Origin: Campylorhamphus procurvoides
Lineage: Eukaryota > Chordata > Aves > Passeriformes > Dendrocolaptidae
Length of the DNA stretch: 64,000 nucleotides
Assembly (NCBI GenBank): GCA_013396655.1
Contig: WBMV01004160.1
Coordinates: forward strand, 496,001-560,000
Direction of reading: 5' to 3'
The translations under genes and the position numbers were made by a program. The notes beneath the pieces were generated by a model, which worked only from the letters and a program-made list of their open reading frames with translations, made no database searches and had not been told where the DNA came from. Positions 39,801-52,000 of this stretch are shown here, one piece after another. Every line of letters starts with the position of its first letter. Position 1 is the stretch's first letter.

Positions 39801-40050
39801 GGATCTGCTTAGTACATAAAGCATCTGAAAGAATTTGAAAGAATAAAAAAATTCCTTTTCTTTTCTTGGTGAAGCATATATTTAAGGATGAATAGACCAT
39901 TTTAAAATTTCAACAACAGCATTTAGCCAAGAATGCAGAGATTGATAGTTTCTCAAAAAATTAAGATTATTTTAGGACATATTTGGTTAACAAAATATCT
40001 CAGGTTTCCCACCCAGCCTCAACAGTTGGCTTTTGCTGTACTAACCACTG
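30869..40050. other. Long unique non-coding stretch, no gene recognised
   Basis: No exon series or clear transposon. A region near 33200-33480 has a faint resemblance to old CR1/L2-type LINE coding sequence in antisense, too weak to call. A (A)15 homopolymer lies at 38561-38575. Open frames are short and of unremarkable composition. Confidence 0.55.
38561..38575. repeat. (A)15 homopolymer
   Basis: Fifteen consecutive A after CAAAACAGGG. It could be the tail of an old retrotransposed sequence, but no recognisable source lies upstream and no flanking duplication is evident, so it is listed as a simple repeat. Confidence 0.8.
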
Positions 40051-40235
40051 CTGTTAAATTATATAGTGTACACTGCACTTATGATGGACATGGTTATAAT
40101 GGACAATTGGTTATAGTGGACAAAAACAGATCTCCCAAACCAAACATATTAAGTTCAAGACATTCCTCTCTGGTTATAACAGACAAACATTGGCCACAAT
40201 GCCAATTTCTGGACTTTTTTCTGAACCCTGTAAGT
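40051..40235. mobile_element. Possible DNA-transposon relic (TcMar-Tigger/pogo-like)
   Basis: Four related 13-mers lie close together: CTTATGATGGACA (40078-40090), GTTATAATGGACA (40093-40105), GTTATAGTGGACA (40110-40122) and GTTATAACAGACA (40173-40185). A further GGCCACAATGCCA lies near 40192. Repeated GTTATAACGGACA-type motifs close to the ends, with TTAAGTTCAAGACATTCCTC between them, are what I recall from Tigger/pogo-type elements. No transposase frame and no confident terminal inverted repeat can be pointed out. The repeated motifs are seen directly; the family name is an inference. Confidence 0.45.
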
Positions 40236-41711
40236 GTACTGAATTGAAATGGAAGCTTGTGAGGAAAGTTACAGGAATACTATGTTTTTAAAATAGATTG
40301 TGCCTTAAGCCAAGGACTGAACAAGATGGTAAAAGAGGTTATGCCAGACTAGCATTTTCTGCCAACCTGATTGACCACTGCATACTAGATAAACCCAGAA
40401 TTTTCTATAATCTGTTCTCTCCTGCTCTAAGAGCCAGCTTCCATGCATTTCAGTACTGTGGAGATGTAAAAGGACTCTGAGGCACCACTCCTTTGCAGGG
40501 CTTTTCCTCAGATGGTACAGCCTGTCCTGTCTATGCAAAAGGTCAGTCACTCAAGAGTTCTACTGCCATAATAATTTTCAAGGTAGCCTTTTACATCCTG
40601 TCTATATCCATATTTGTCAAGGGTACAACGGGGGTAGGTGCGCAAGTTAAAATGTACCTATTTTAAATAGAAAGAAGAGCCTGTGAGCTGTCAAGAAACG
40701 TGAAATATTTATGATCCGCAGCTCATGAAATGATTGCATGTTAGGCTCAGTCAAAACTCTCATGAGATTTTCACAACACTCACCCAACACCAACAGCTAC
40801 TGCAGATAACAAACATTTAAATGACCATTCAGGTCCACTTCTTGCACAGCATCTTTCCTGGATAAATTTCAAAAACTAAACTATCAATGGTGATTGTAGA
40901 AGTGAAAGTTATTTTTCAGTTCTCCTTTTGAAACAAACAAGAAAAGTGGCCTTGTCGCTTCTATTAGAAGTAAACTGTTTGAATTTAAACCTTTTGATCT
41001 GAAGAATAGTGACACAAGCAAGGTATACTTATCTCAAGTGTTGGCAAAGCCTATTCACCTGAGTTTCTCACTGAGGGTCTTGGCAATAAAAAGCGACCCT
41101 TTTTGAAAGGGTTCAGCACACTTTTTTCCTTAGTAGCCATTCACTTGTATTTAGGAGCCTTGTGGCAAACATTTCCTGGCCAGCATCTCTTTCTCTAGCA
41201 GAGTTAGTTCTGCAGGATCCTTGCCTGTATGAAGCTCATGAACACTCACTCTGCTTTATCTCTTAAAACAGAGTAATAAAGTAGGACATAATTCACATTT
41301 GTACATCCACAAGAACCCACTCACATGTATGAAACAGCTCTGGTAGAAGTAGAGAGGTTCTGTATTTGCTGACTAATGTCCTGCAAGAGGGTACCCTGTC
41401 AGCTGATGCTAATGAAGACAAAAAGCTGACCTAAGAAGTAATTCTGCATTTCAACAGGAAGCTTCATTTGTTCTATATATTCTTCGGGGTCAAAGTCTGT
41501 CAAGGCACAGTCTTGGATTCCTGATGTCTAAAAGTAAAAATGAATACTTACTATATTTAGTAACAAGAACAATTGCACCTGTGAATTTTAGTTGTGCCCT
41601 TTGTGACTTTCCAGAAAAATGGCAATGCCAATCCCATGTCAGCACAAAGTACATAGAAAGTCCTTTTATCTAATATCTACAAAGAAGTCACAACACACAT
41701 CTGAAAATAAG
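40236..41711. other. Non-coding stretch, no gene recognised
   Basis: Mixed-composition unique sequence with short frames only. The block around 40690-40840 has little low-complexity sequence and would be a reasonable place to look for conservation, but nothing specific is visible. Confidence 0.5.
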
Positions 41712-42490
41712 TCACGGAACCATAGAATATTCTGAGTTGGAGGGAATCCACAAGGATCAGCAAGTCCAACTGCTGTCTACACAGAAAATCCCTGAAATTC
41801 ACACCATGTTCCTAAAAGCAGTGTTCAAAATCTTCTTGAACTCTGGCAGGTTTGGTACCATGATCACTTCCTTGGAAAGTCTGTTCCAGCCATTACTGGG
41901 TGGAGAGCCTTTTCCTAATATCCAAACTAAACCTCCCCTGACTGAGCTTCATGCCATTCCCTTGGGTTCTGTCACTGGTCACCAGAAGGAAGAGATCAGT
42001 ACCTGCCCCTCTGCTTCTCCTCACAAAAAAGTTTTAGACTGCAATGAGGTCTTCCCTCAGTCTCCTCTTCTCCATCCTGAACAGACCAAGTGACCTTTGC
42101 TGCTTCTCATATGGCTTCCCCTTCACAACCTTTGTAGCCATCCTTTGGAAGCTTTCTAATAGTTTTATATCCTTCTAGTACTGTGGTGCCCAAAACTGCA
42201 TGCACTACTGAAGGTGAGGCTGTCCCAGGGCAGAACAGAGCAGGACAATCACATCCCTCAGCTGGCTGGTGATGCTTTTTGATTGTTGAACCCCAGGACA
42301 CGGTTGGCCCTCCTGCCTGCCAGGGCACTGTTGACTCATATTCAACTTGTTCCTTTCCATTACAGAAGCCTTTCTGTGGGGCTGGTCTCCGGTCTCTCAT
42401 TCCCCAGTCTGCACAGATGTTCAGGGTTGCCCCATCCCTGATGTAGGATCTGGCACTTGCCCTAGCTAAACTTCAGGCAGTTGATGATTT
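41712..42490 (-). mobile_element. CR1 LINE 3' fragment, about 0.8 kb, antisense
   Basis: The plus strand begins with the inverted CR1 3' end (TCACGGAACCATAGAATATT, then GAGTTGGAGGGAATCC). It continues through CAAGTCCAACTGCTGTCTAC (41760-41779), TTGGAAAGTCTGTTCCAGCC (41872-41891), TGGAGAGCCTTTTCCTAATA (41901-41920) and a CTCAGTCTCCTCTTCTCCATCCTG block (42057-42080). It runs on past the usual short copy into GGTGCCCAAAACTGCATGCA (about 42186-42205) and CAGGACACGGTTGGCCCTCC (about 42294-42313). That extra part is the region just inside longer CR1 copies. The element therefore reads right to left. Frames of about 97-118 codons here are by-products. Stops break any reverse-transcriptase end that might be present, so it is inactive. 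Confidence 0.92.
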
Positions 42491-45400
42491 GCATTCTCTG
42501 AAATATGATTGTAAAATATCTGTCATCCACAACAGTCTAGTGTAACAGCACACATTCAAAAAGACTGGGAAGTTCATGTACTGATTTTCCAAGCAGTGGC
42601 TATGTTTTTACCTATATGTATCTTCCCTTCTTGTCATACAATAAGGGCATCACAACACATTGTGATTCTCTACAGATTGTTTCATTTCAACAGCAAGACA
42701 GATGCCACAAGTTCCTTCTGTTCTGCAGAAAGGTTGCAAACAAAATATGGTCTGTGAATGATCATTATGGCAAGTCCCTGTGACTGGAAACTGCATAGGG
42801 AATATGAAGTCACAAACACATTTGCCTTCTAGAATGGTAGTAAAAACTGGTTTCCAAGTGTATTCAAACGTACTATATTTTCCAAAACTGTAGAAAATGT
42901 TTCTATTTAATTAATCCATTCAGTTGGTTTGGGATTTCATTGGAGTTTTTTTCCCTTGAGTTTCAACATTTTAAGGCCTATTTTCCAGTTATTAAGTAGT
43001 TGCTACCTGTACTCACGCAGTGCTAATGCACAGAATTAGAAGGACGACATGATACATCATCAAAAAATGTGGTTGTCATGCAGATTTCTATGCATTTAGA
43101 CTCTCATTTGGCACAAAACTTCAAGTAACCGCTGGACTTTCTTTTCACTGTCTAACCAATAACAGAAAAATAAAACATAAATATGTGAAAAACATATCAT
43201 TTCCCCAGAGAGTGCCTTATATTATTTGGTGTGCATGTTGATCTCTTTTGCTTATCTATCTTCTTTTCATTTCCATGTTTAAGGATATAATACTCAATGG
43301 GGAAGAAAAGAAGGCAAAGAAAAAAGTGCATTAAGATTACATTTGGCATTTTAAATACAACAAAAGGTACCTATAGGACTGCTTTATTGTACAGTCAAGT
43401 AAACTCCAGCTGTCAGCCCTGTGATCACTTCTTCAATAGGAAAAAGGACTCAGCTCTAACTTGGCTACATGCTGGTTCACACCAGTAGAACAATTGATAC
43501 TTTCTTCCCTATGAATTGCATTCACAATTACTCCTTGACATTCAAGGAAAATTTTGAAAGGAAAACGTGAATAGGCTTCCAAAGTGAGTGTGCTTTTTTT
43601 TTCTTTTTTTTAATAAAAAAGTGGTATATCTGTTTTTATTACAGTTGAAGTAAAAGCTTGTGCCTGAGATGAAAACTTTTGAAGGATGACTTGCAAAATC
43701 TTGTGAGTTTATTGGCATTCCCTATTTTGTTCACATTAAAGAGACAAAAATATGCTAAATATGACCCTCCACTTGGAAAAAAGGATGTACATGTAGTCAG
43801 ATGCATCTATAGAGTCAGATGATATGAATTGATGAAAATTTGATCACTTCTTTAAATGTGACATAATGGGAATAAATCCTAGTCTTGCTGAAGTGGATAA
43901 GAGTTCTATAATTGGCTTCAACTGGACCAATGCTTCGTTAGCTGTCTTCTGTGAGCAGCTCCTAGATTTATTGAGTAACTTTATTCAAGATCCACATTTC
44001 ATAGAAGAGTAAATATAATTGAACAATAGAATTGATTTAAAACTTTGAACAACCTTTTCCCGAAAGCTTTTCTTTTTCAGAATGTTCTCTTTCAAATTTT
44101 GAGTAGGAAAATTAGGAAATCAAATAAACTTAATTTTGAAAATCTGCTTCAGTCTTACTTGAAATGACTGATATTGTGTGTCTTCCGTTCTGGCTTCTCC
44201 CTTTTTCTTTGTTGATTTCTGTCCCCATTTTCTTTTGAAATCTACAAAATAAAATAAAAATTAAAAAAGAGAAGCAAATGGAGAAAGAAAAGGATGACAA
44301 TTATTCGTGTAGAGAAATTACTTTTTACCATATTCTATCTCTTGCACTTAAAGTCAAGACAGAGACAAGTGATGTAGCTTCGAAACTACCAAATACCTCT
44401 TTGCCTTTTTTCAGTGTTTTGTTACACTGCTTTCAGAAGATCCACTGTATTTTGAAAGCTAATTGCATTTTTTACATTCTTTTATGAAATTATGTTCTTC
44501 ATTTCTAAGTCCATTCTATGAACCAATTTGTCAGAAACTTGTAAGAAATGCCACTGTAGATTGCTCCATCATGTAGGTAGGCAAAACACAGAAGACTGAC
44601 ATAGCAGTCTGTACAAGGCTAAGCAGCATAGCACCTTCAGCAAAAGTAGGCCCTAAATAATTTCAGAAATTTTTTTACCAGGGCATTATACATTTCACAA
44701 AGTGTATTTCAGCAAACCAAAATATAGACAACTATTCAGCATTTCTTTTCAGTAAAATGTTTCTCCAGGTGGCTGATTCCTTAGTTTTTCAATTCTGACC
44801 TCAGTCAGTGAACCAATCTGCTCTTTCAGCCTTCTCCAAGTTCATCAGCCTTAAGACTTCATAAAATTGACTCAACCTGTTTGGCCATAACTTCTTGATC
44901 AATCAATAGTCTATGTGTTTATATGAAAATACATTTTTCAAAAGACTGAAATTTCCATTTATAGGTTCTTGGGTAAAGAACTAACTATAGAAATGACAAG
45001 CTCAAAGCAGGTGAGCAGGTTTCTGAGCCACTTTTTTTTCCTCAACAGTAACATTCTGGTCACTTTATAATCCCATTGAATGATTTTAGTGTAAAAATTT
45101 ACTAATAGAAATATGAAATGTGGGCAGTGGTGTTGCACAAAGGTTTTCTGTCAAAAATATTCTATGTAGTATAAAAGAAACAAAACCAAAAATATACCTA
45201 CAAAATTGCATACTAGGTTCATGAAGGTACTTCCATCCTCAGCAACAGAAATTTGTACAAAGAAAACCATATATGAATTAAGGATTTTTTAAGAAAAAAA
45301 TTATTTCAGTTTTATCTTATGCAATTTAACCCTGTTGACTTTATACGCACTCTGTGTATACACTCAAGCAATGACCAGACAAATCTTCAAGTCCACACAT

Positions 45401-45652
45401 TTCATTATTCATGTCATACATTATCTGTATGGCTTAGAAAGAGATACTGTTTGATATAGTGAAACAGAGAGTTTACCATAGATCTGACCAGAGTCCTGGC
45501 ACAAAGTACTTTTATAAGGTAAAGTTTCTGACAGTGTCATCAATAACAATGGCACAGAAAAACATTTGAAAAATTTAATGTCTGTACCTAAGGATATCAT
45601 TTATCAGGGGTGAAGGTTTACTTTTGGAAATCCTTTCATCTGGCATATCTGT

Positions 45653-45682
45653 TAAACACCTGTAAACATCTGTAAACACCTG
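45653..45682. repeat. Three tandem copies of a 10-bp unit with forkhead-like and E-box motifs
   Basis: The unit TAAACACCTG occurs at 45653-45662 and 45673-45682, and the middle copy (45663-45672) differs by one base (TAAACATCTG). Across unit borders this makes two GTAAACA strings, a forkhead-type core, and two CACCTG strings, the E-box variant bound by Snail/ZEB-type factors. A CACGTG lies about 60 bp further right. A regulatory role is inference; a chance tandem duplication is possible. Confidence 0.55.
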
Positions 45683-47429
45683 CCTGCCTCCAGGGGATTC
45701 AATTCCCCATGGCTCATCACCCTTCCCTCCTAAGTTTCACGTGGCAGGAAACTACAGCTATATTTGGCTTCTAAAATCACTCACAGTTACTAGCTATATC
45801 TGTGTAATTTTTTTCAGATTGGGCAAAAGAGCCCTGGCAGTTGCAGGTAAAATGGAAAAAGCCCCCATATCATGATGTGTATGTAAGGTGATGCTAAAAA
45901 TCTCATCAGAATTGATTACAAAGCACGTAAGGAGTACATGAGTTATTCTGGGTTGAGTTCTGAATGGTTATATTTCAAGCCTTGCTGCAAACATTTACTA
46001 CTGTATCATTTCTCACACTCCTCCCTTCTTTACTTTTATTGATAGGCAACTGCCTATGAATAATTTGAATTCTTTCTTAAATTATTCCCACCTAACTACC
46101 TCTTTAAAATGTCAAGTCCCAAAAACCACTTTCTGCTTATTCACCAATCGTGTTGTTTCAATATCAAGGTAGATTCTGCAGGAAGTATTCTGAGCAGTGC
46201 TTTTACCTATTGAGACATCTGTTATACCATAGAACCTTAAGATTCTCTAAAGTACTCCAAGAACCACAGAAATCTAAAGCTTTAAATCAAATTTAATTTA
46301 ATATTTATCTCCTTAGACCCCTACTCTTCTAATCTGAATTCTTTTCATTTGGTTTGTTTTAAAAATACACATAGAACAGCTTTTCTACAAATACCATACA
46401 GACTAAAATTTTAAACAATGAGTGAAGTGAAAGCCATAATAATGTATTGTAGTAATTCATCTCAATTAAAAAAAAGTAAATTGTTATAAAATGAACCTCA
46501 TTATATTGGTACTGAAAAACACATGAGAATGGAAGCCAGCATGTGACATGAGCAGCTGTGCACACAGATGTGCTATCCTGTTCCAAAGGCTGAAAAAAAC
46601 GTCCAGAAAAATAATATCCCTAGATTTCAAAACTTCAGTGAACTGAATATTTTGATTTATATTTTTCTGTCATTTCATATTTATATAAATATTTAACAAC
46701 ACTTAAAAAATATATCATTAATTTATCAGGTAAAATTAAGCCTCCATTTTGCCTAGGCACTTTCAAAACATCTTTTCAGACAATGTAAATCTTTAGAACC
46801 AAAATCAGTTAAGAAAAATATTATCCTGAACAGAGCTTTTAATATCCATAAGTACCATAGTAAAATGTTTTATACAGTTCAGCCACTTAGAGATGACTCG
46901 ACAGATATCCTACTAGTAGAGGTTTTCATGATCGAAAACATACTCCGTGCTATTCTGCTATTTAGATTTCTTTTGTTTTTCATGCAGTTAGAAAGACTTA
47001 ACAATACAGTCAATCTCTGATAGAGAGTTATCCTATGTTAGATAGCTTATTGGTGTTATTTTAACTACAGAGATAAGAATCATTCTACAATCATACACAG
47101 GGTCTGTGACCTTTTTGTGGACAGAGAGCAACAATACTAGCAAAAGTTAAGGAAAAAAAAACAACTCTAGTTCAGTGCAGACTCTTTAGGAATCAAGAGC
47201 ATTTCCCACTCATTATTCTTGCTTCCTCAAACACAAAACCTTTACATTTGTGTCACTGGTATGTTTCAAGTCTGTGCAGGAAACCACAACCCATTTGGCA
47301 GAAATCTGTCATTTTACCAGCTGGAGTATCAATCTGTCTATTTCTGGACTCCCTGCAATAACTTGTTGATCTCCCAATAAAATGGTTTCTGCACAGGTAT
47401 AGCTCTCAGCATAATTAACGTGCTAAAGT

Positions 47430-47830
47430 AAATGTATTGTTCTGCCTGCTCTCAGAGAGATTTGTTCTGTCAGGGTCACATACCAGCACTTCACTGGGGC
47501 TCCCACAGTCTCTAGGAGGACTGGGAGAGGGCCAGCACTTAACTGGTGGCGGACAGAGCCAGCAATGCCACTGTGACACAAATTCATCGCTGCAGGAATG
47601 GCTGAAGGTCACCTGAAGTCACAGGAAAGAGAAAAGGGAGCTAACAGCAATGGAGCTGGCATGCTCCTGTTGGGGACAACACGGTGCTAGTGCTGACCTG
47701 GGCCCTGAGCAGGGCATGGCTGTGCTAGAGGTGTGTATCCCCGAGGCTGCCTGCAAACTGACATGTGTCCAGTGCCACGCTGGAGTTGCTCCGCTGCTCC
47801 CATTCCTGCAGTAGTTCAGTTTACAACAGA
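47430..47830. other. Local G+C-rich patch, nature unknown
   Basis: This part is noticeably richer in G and C than the surrounding AT-rich DNA and has few homopolymers. It has no CpG clustering typical of a promoter island, no CR1 or LTR signature I recognise, and only a 65-codon minus-strand frame rich in Cys and Pro. It could be an old transposon or a conserved element. Confidence 0.35.
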
Positions 47831-49032
47831 TGAAAGCTGTTTACTCTGGGCTCCCAAGTGAGGATCAGACAAGTCCTTAGAAGTGATAGTTGGGGAATCT
47901 TTTTCCCCCTTCTTTTGGTTAGTCCAACGCTTAGATAAAAACATACACTTTTGATGAGATGTGTTCAGTGTCATCAGTGTTCACTTATGCTGAGGAGCCA
48001 CTGTAAACCTCTCCTCTATATTTATGAAGTTCAATTCTATTTTCCTAAAGCCATCTGATGACAATAATGGGGATCTATGTGTAGCAAATTATACAAAACC
48101 CCTTTAATATCCATATCTCAGAAGTAAATTCTGTGCCTTCATTTTCACAGCTACATCTCTGTACTTCATGCAGCCACTCTGGAAAACAGAAAGCTTTCCT
48201 TGATTTTGCTTTTCCTTCTCTTAGCTGTGAAATCAGTACTCACAAAACAGCAATACTTGATCACTCTAGGTAGACTGCCTTGGCAAGTATAACTATTCCC
48301 CATATGCAGCTTGTGTAATAGCTCCATGTGAGGTCTGAAACTGAGGGAAATAATGGAACCATCTCCAAAATAAGGAAGTTTGGTTTAAATAACAACAATC
48401 CACTGGGAAATTTAGCTGTAAAATCTATGAAAGGCTTATCCAGATAAGTAGTCTATAGCTCATCACTTCATAATAATATTTTCTAAATAAATATAAATTT
48501 TCTTTAACAAGCACATTCTTTAATTATAGCAAATGACCTCCCTTCTAAACATTGTTCTAGATAAAGACTAGATTTACAGAGAGTTTATTTTCTCATGTCG
48601 TGTTGATGTTTGGTCCAACAACCCTTCAATTCTTATTATAGCAATGTCTATTCACCAACTCATCCAAAGAAATATAAAAAAAGTTTCTCAATTTCTTAAT
48701 ATGATTACAGCACCCTACAAATTTTAAGACAGAAACCATCTTTACATATAAAATATTTTTTTTCAGTTAAAGTTCAGCAGAAATTATTTATATTGGTTTA
48801 ATTCCAAAGTAGGTTCCTGTCAGTGGAATCATGGCTAGCTTTGAATTTGCCCCTGTGTTTAAATAATGTTCATGTATTGAGAGAAAAGTTAAATCATTGA
48901 GGATACATTGCAACACTGGATGATGCTTCATACTATTTTATGCAACTGTGACAGCTGTATCAGCACATGAAGTCAAGTGGGGGAAAAAAGGAAATAAAAA
49001 AATATTTCAACCATTATAAATTATTTATTACA

Positions 49033-49057
49033 TTAACTGGTACTTAGTACCAGTTAA
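49033..49057. repeat. Near-perfect 25-bp palindrome
   Basis: Arms TTAACTGGTACT and AGTACCAGTTAA are exact reverse complements separated by a single T. Pairing can continue outward as CAT/ATG if one A is bulged. A 12-bp arm match at a fixed spacing is expected far less than once in 64 kb, and the arms are of mixed composition, not simple AT repeats. It can form a hairpin or cruciform. Confidence 0.85.
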
Positions 49058-52000
49058 ATGCACTCAAGTACCTTCTAAATTTTTTCTAAGCCTTTAATTT
49101 TATATTTATATAAAATATATGTCTTTTAACAGGTAAAACAGTTATTAATTTTAACTTGAACCTTAGCCATATCAGAATAATATTTAGGAGGTTACTGCAA
49201 ACTGTCCGAGTTGTGTAAAAGAATATTTTCATTATTCATTTGAGGTAAAAATGAGGTTAAAAACCAGAGAACCAGGATCAATGCTAGAATATTTCACCAT
49301 TTTCTAATTCAAGATCCTGAAGCACTGACAACTAATAGAATAAGAACTTCAATACGCAGTATTCTTCATAGAATAACCCTCACCTTTCAGCAATACTTAA
49401 CATTTTCTACAAGGTCACTATATCATTTTTTGGAGGAAGTTAACTAGAAGATATTAAGTCATTTCTGTGTGCTGACATCAGATTGAGAAAGCAGCTAAAT
49501 AAGAATTAATATATAACACTGAACAACATCCTTTTTCTTTTTTTCCTGCTTCACCATATGTATATTTAGCTCAGGCACGTTAATGTGCAAAAAGAATATA
49601 GTCTTTGTTTTGTTGAAATTCTTTCTTGTTGAACACATTATGGCACAAAACTTTATTAGAAATAATATTGCAATGTTATAATTACACAACAGCAACTTTT
49701 TTAAGGAACCATCATAGAAAAGTAAGTGCTAGGCAGGTGTTGAATCATCCTTAAAATTTTAATACTAACATCCTCAGAGAGTTTTAATTGATTGGTATTC
49801 ACTTAGTGTCCAAAGCTGTTTCTAATAGCTGGAAGACATTTTAAGATACTTCCAACTTCAATCAATATTACTTATGAGTATAGTTATTTCTCAGAATTAC
49901 TAAATATGCCAGTCTGAAAATGAGAGTATTTTCTAAAATTCTGGTGCTATATATATATAAAATTCTAGGCTATAAAATAAGCATCTCTTACTTAGGCAGG
50001 AGTTGCATGAATTGAGAAATGTGCCTTATAACAAGTCGAGACAGATATAATGAGGAAGAAAGCTGATAAATTAATCACAACATATATTCTCCTCCATGAA
50101 GTCATGCCATTTTATTTTCCTGTTTTACTTTCTCATTCTTTTCCCTAAACTTTATTCTTATTATGCAATAAGACACTTTGTGGGTGTTACCTCTGTCTCA
50201 AAAAGGGCTGAGAAAATAAATCTGCCACCTCAAATATACAGACTGTGTCATCCTTCAGCCTTCTCTCTTTTCCTGAAAACTATACATACAGATACACAGG
50301 AGCTCCAAAGTGCTACAACTTTCAGCTGTTTTCACAAGCATACCTAATTCTTTCCAACATCACTAGCTCCCTCCATATCCTCTAAACTGCCTTCTTGTCC
50401 TGCTTCTGCCTTACAACCCTGTTGAATTTCCAAATCTGTGCTTTCTTCTACCCATCAGGAGTTTTTATTTCAATAGGAATTTTACTCATTTGCATCCTTG
50501 TTAAACCATAAAGAGAAATGCAAGAAAACTGATGCAGACATTATTCCAATACATAGTTATTCTATAGCCATAGTCCAGAGTGATATCCAGAGCGTTAAAA
50601 AAGATTGGGATTGCCAGAATTTAGGAAATTAAAAACAAATTTGTGACTCTCAAAACCCACAAGCAATTTTTCTCTAATGGTCATAGCTCCTAAAGTGTCT
50701 GAAGCAATTTTTGCACCTAAGGAAATTTCTGAAAACATCCTTAGGGCTTTCTTTGAAGAACAGGTTTGGCTATATCTCCACTTATTAAAAATAGATCAGC
50801 TGTCCTCAGGGAAGCCCAGAAAGCCAAGAAACTAGAATGAGGCAGAGAGAGAGCTCTGCCAGGCAGCAGGTTAGACACCTACATCCAAGAGGCAAGACCA
50901 AACCAGTTCTTTATCTTCAGAAGCAGCTCCCAGCTCAGTGTGTTGACTGCCTTTGCCCCAGTGACGACTGAGCACACACAGTGACCATGAGCATCCCTGC
51001 ATGACTCAGGGCTGTGTCGCTGCACCTTGGTGGCTCCAGCAGTGAATCTGATCTAGAATCACATAACTATAAACTTACAATTGCATGTCTGTGCAAAACA
51101 TTCCCTGATTGTTTTTAGTGCATCTTTGCCGTATTGTTCAGAGTTAAAAACCGAAGAATTTAATCCGAGGATTTATCAAGGAAATCCAACCCTGACCAAA
51201 AAAACATCTATGTGGCTGTTTTCTAAGGGCTTATAAATGGCATCAGTGACACTTCTTAAGACTTCAACTGGTAATAGCTCACCAGGCGTTCCAATTCATT
51301 ATATTTCTCCACTCCTCTATCACAAATATTTTAAATTTTGTATTTTGACTCTGCTGAACACTTGAAGGCTGTATTGTTTTGTAGTCCCTAGGGCACCAGG
51401 TATAATAAACAGAATTTCAAACTTCGCACAACCTCATGCTATGATAACATTGTCAGTTTACCCTCATATTTTAAAGACTGTCTCCAGTCATCAGGATTGA
51501 GATCATGGGGTACTCCTCTGCTGCATATGGTTTATTCACTGTCAGATCCTGTGTACTTGTAAGTTACCCAAGCCCCCAAAAGGACAGATTGTCATCTCTT
51601 TGTACTTTAGGCATAAAGAGATTATGTTGACATAAAGACATTGCTTTTTGTCTTTTGACCAAAAAAAAAGAAATATAAAATAATAAAAAAAATTTTTACC
51701 TAGTAAAAGGGAACATATAAGGGATCTTAGCTGTGGAAAGATGGTAAATGGTAAACAGTGGAGATACCTGGTAAAGAGATGGGATTTTCATAGTAATACT
51801 ACTAATATTAGTACAGCTGCAAGTATTGACGTTAAAAAAAGCAGTAAACTTAAGCAATTTTTATTTATTACTGTCTTCAGCTTTAACACATGGCTTCTCT
51901 GCTCTATCCTCAAGCAGCTTTCACTACGTGTCTGTCTGTTTTCCTATACTCCAGTTCTTGGGTGTAAGTATCGGCTTTTCTCTTGTACTTGGAAAGTACC

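Noticed and set aside
41737..42400. Open frames of 118 (plus) and 97 (minus) codons
   Set aside because: They fall within the antisense CR1 copy; the plus-strand frame reads the element backwards.
46677..46692. 16-bp AT-only palindrome
   Set aside because: Composition makes such palindromes common; nothing else marks the site.
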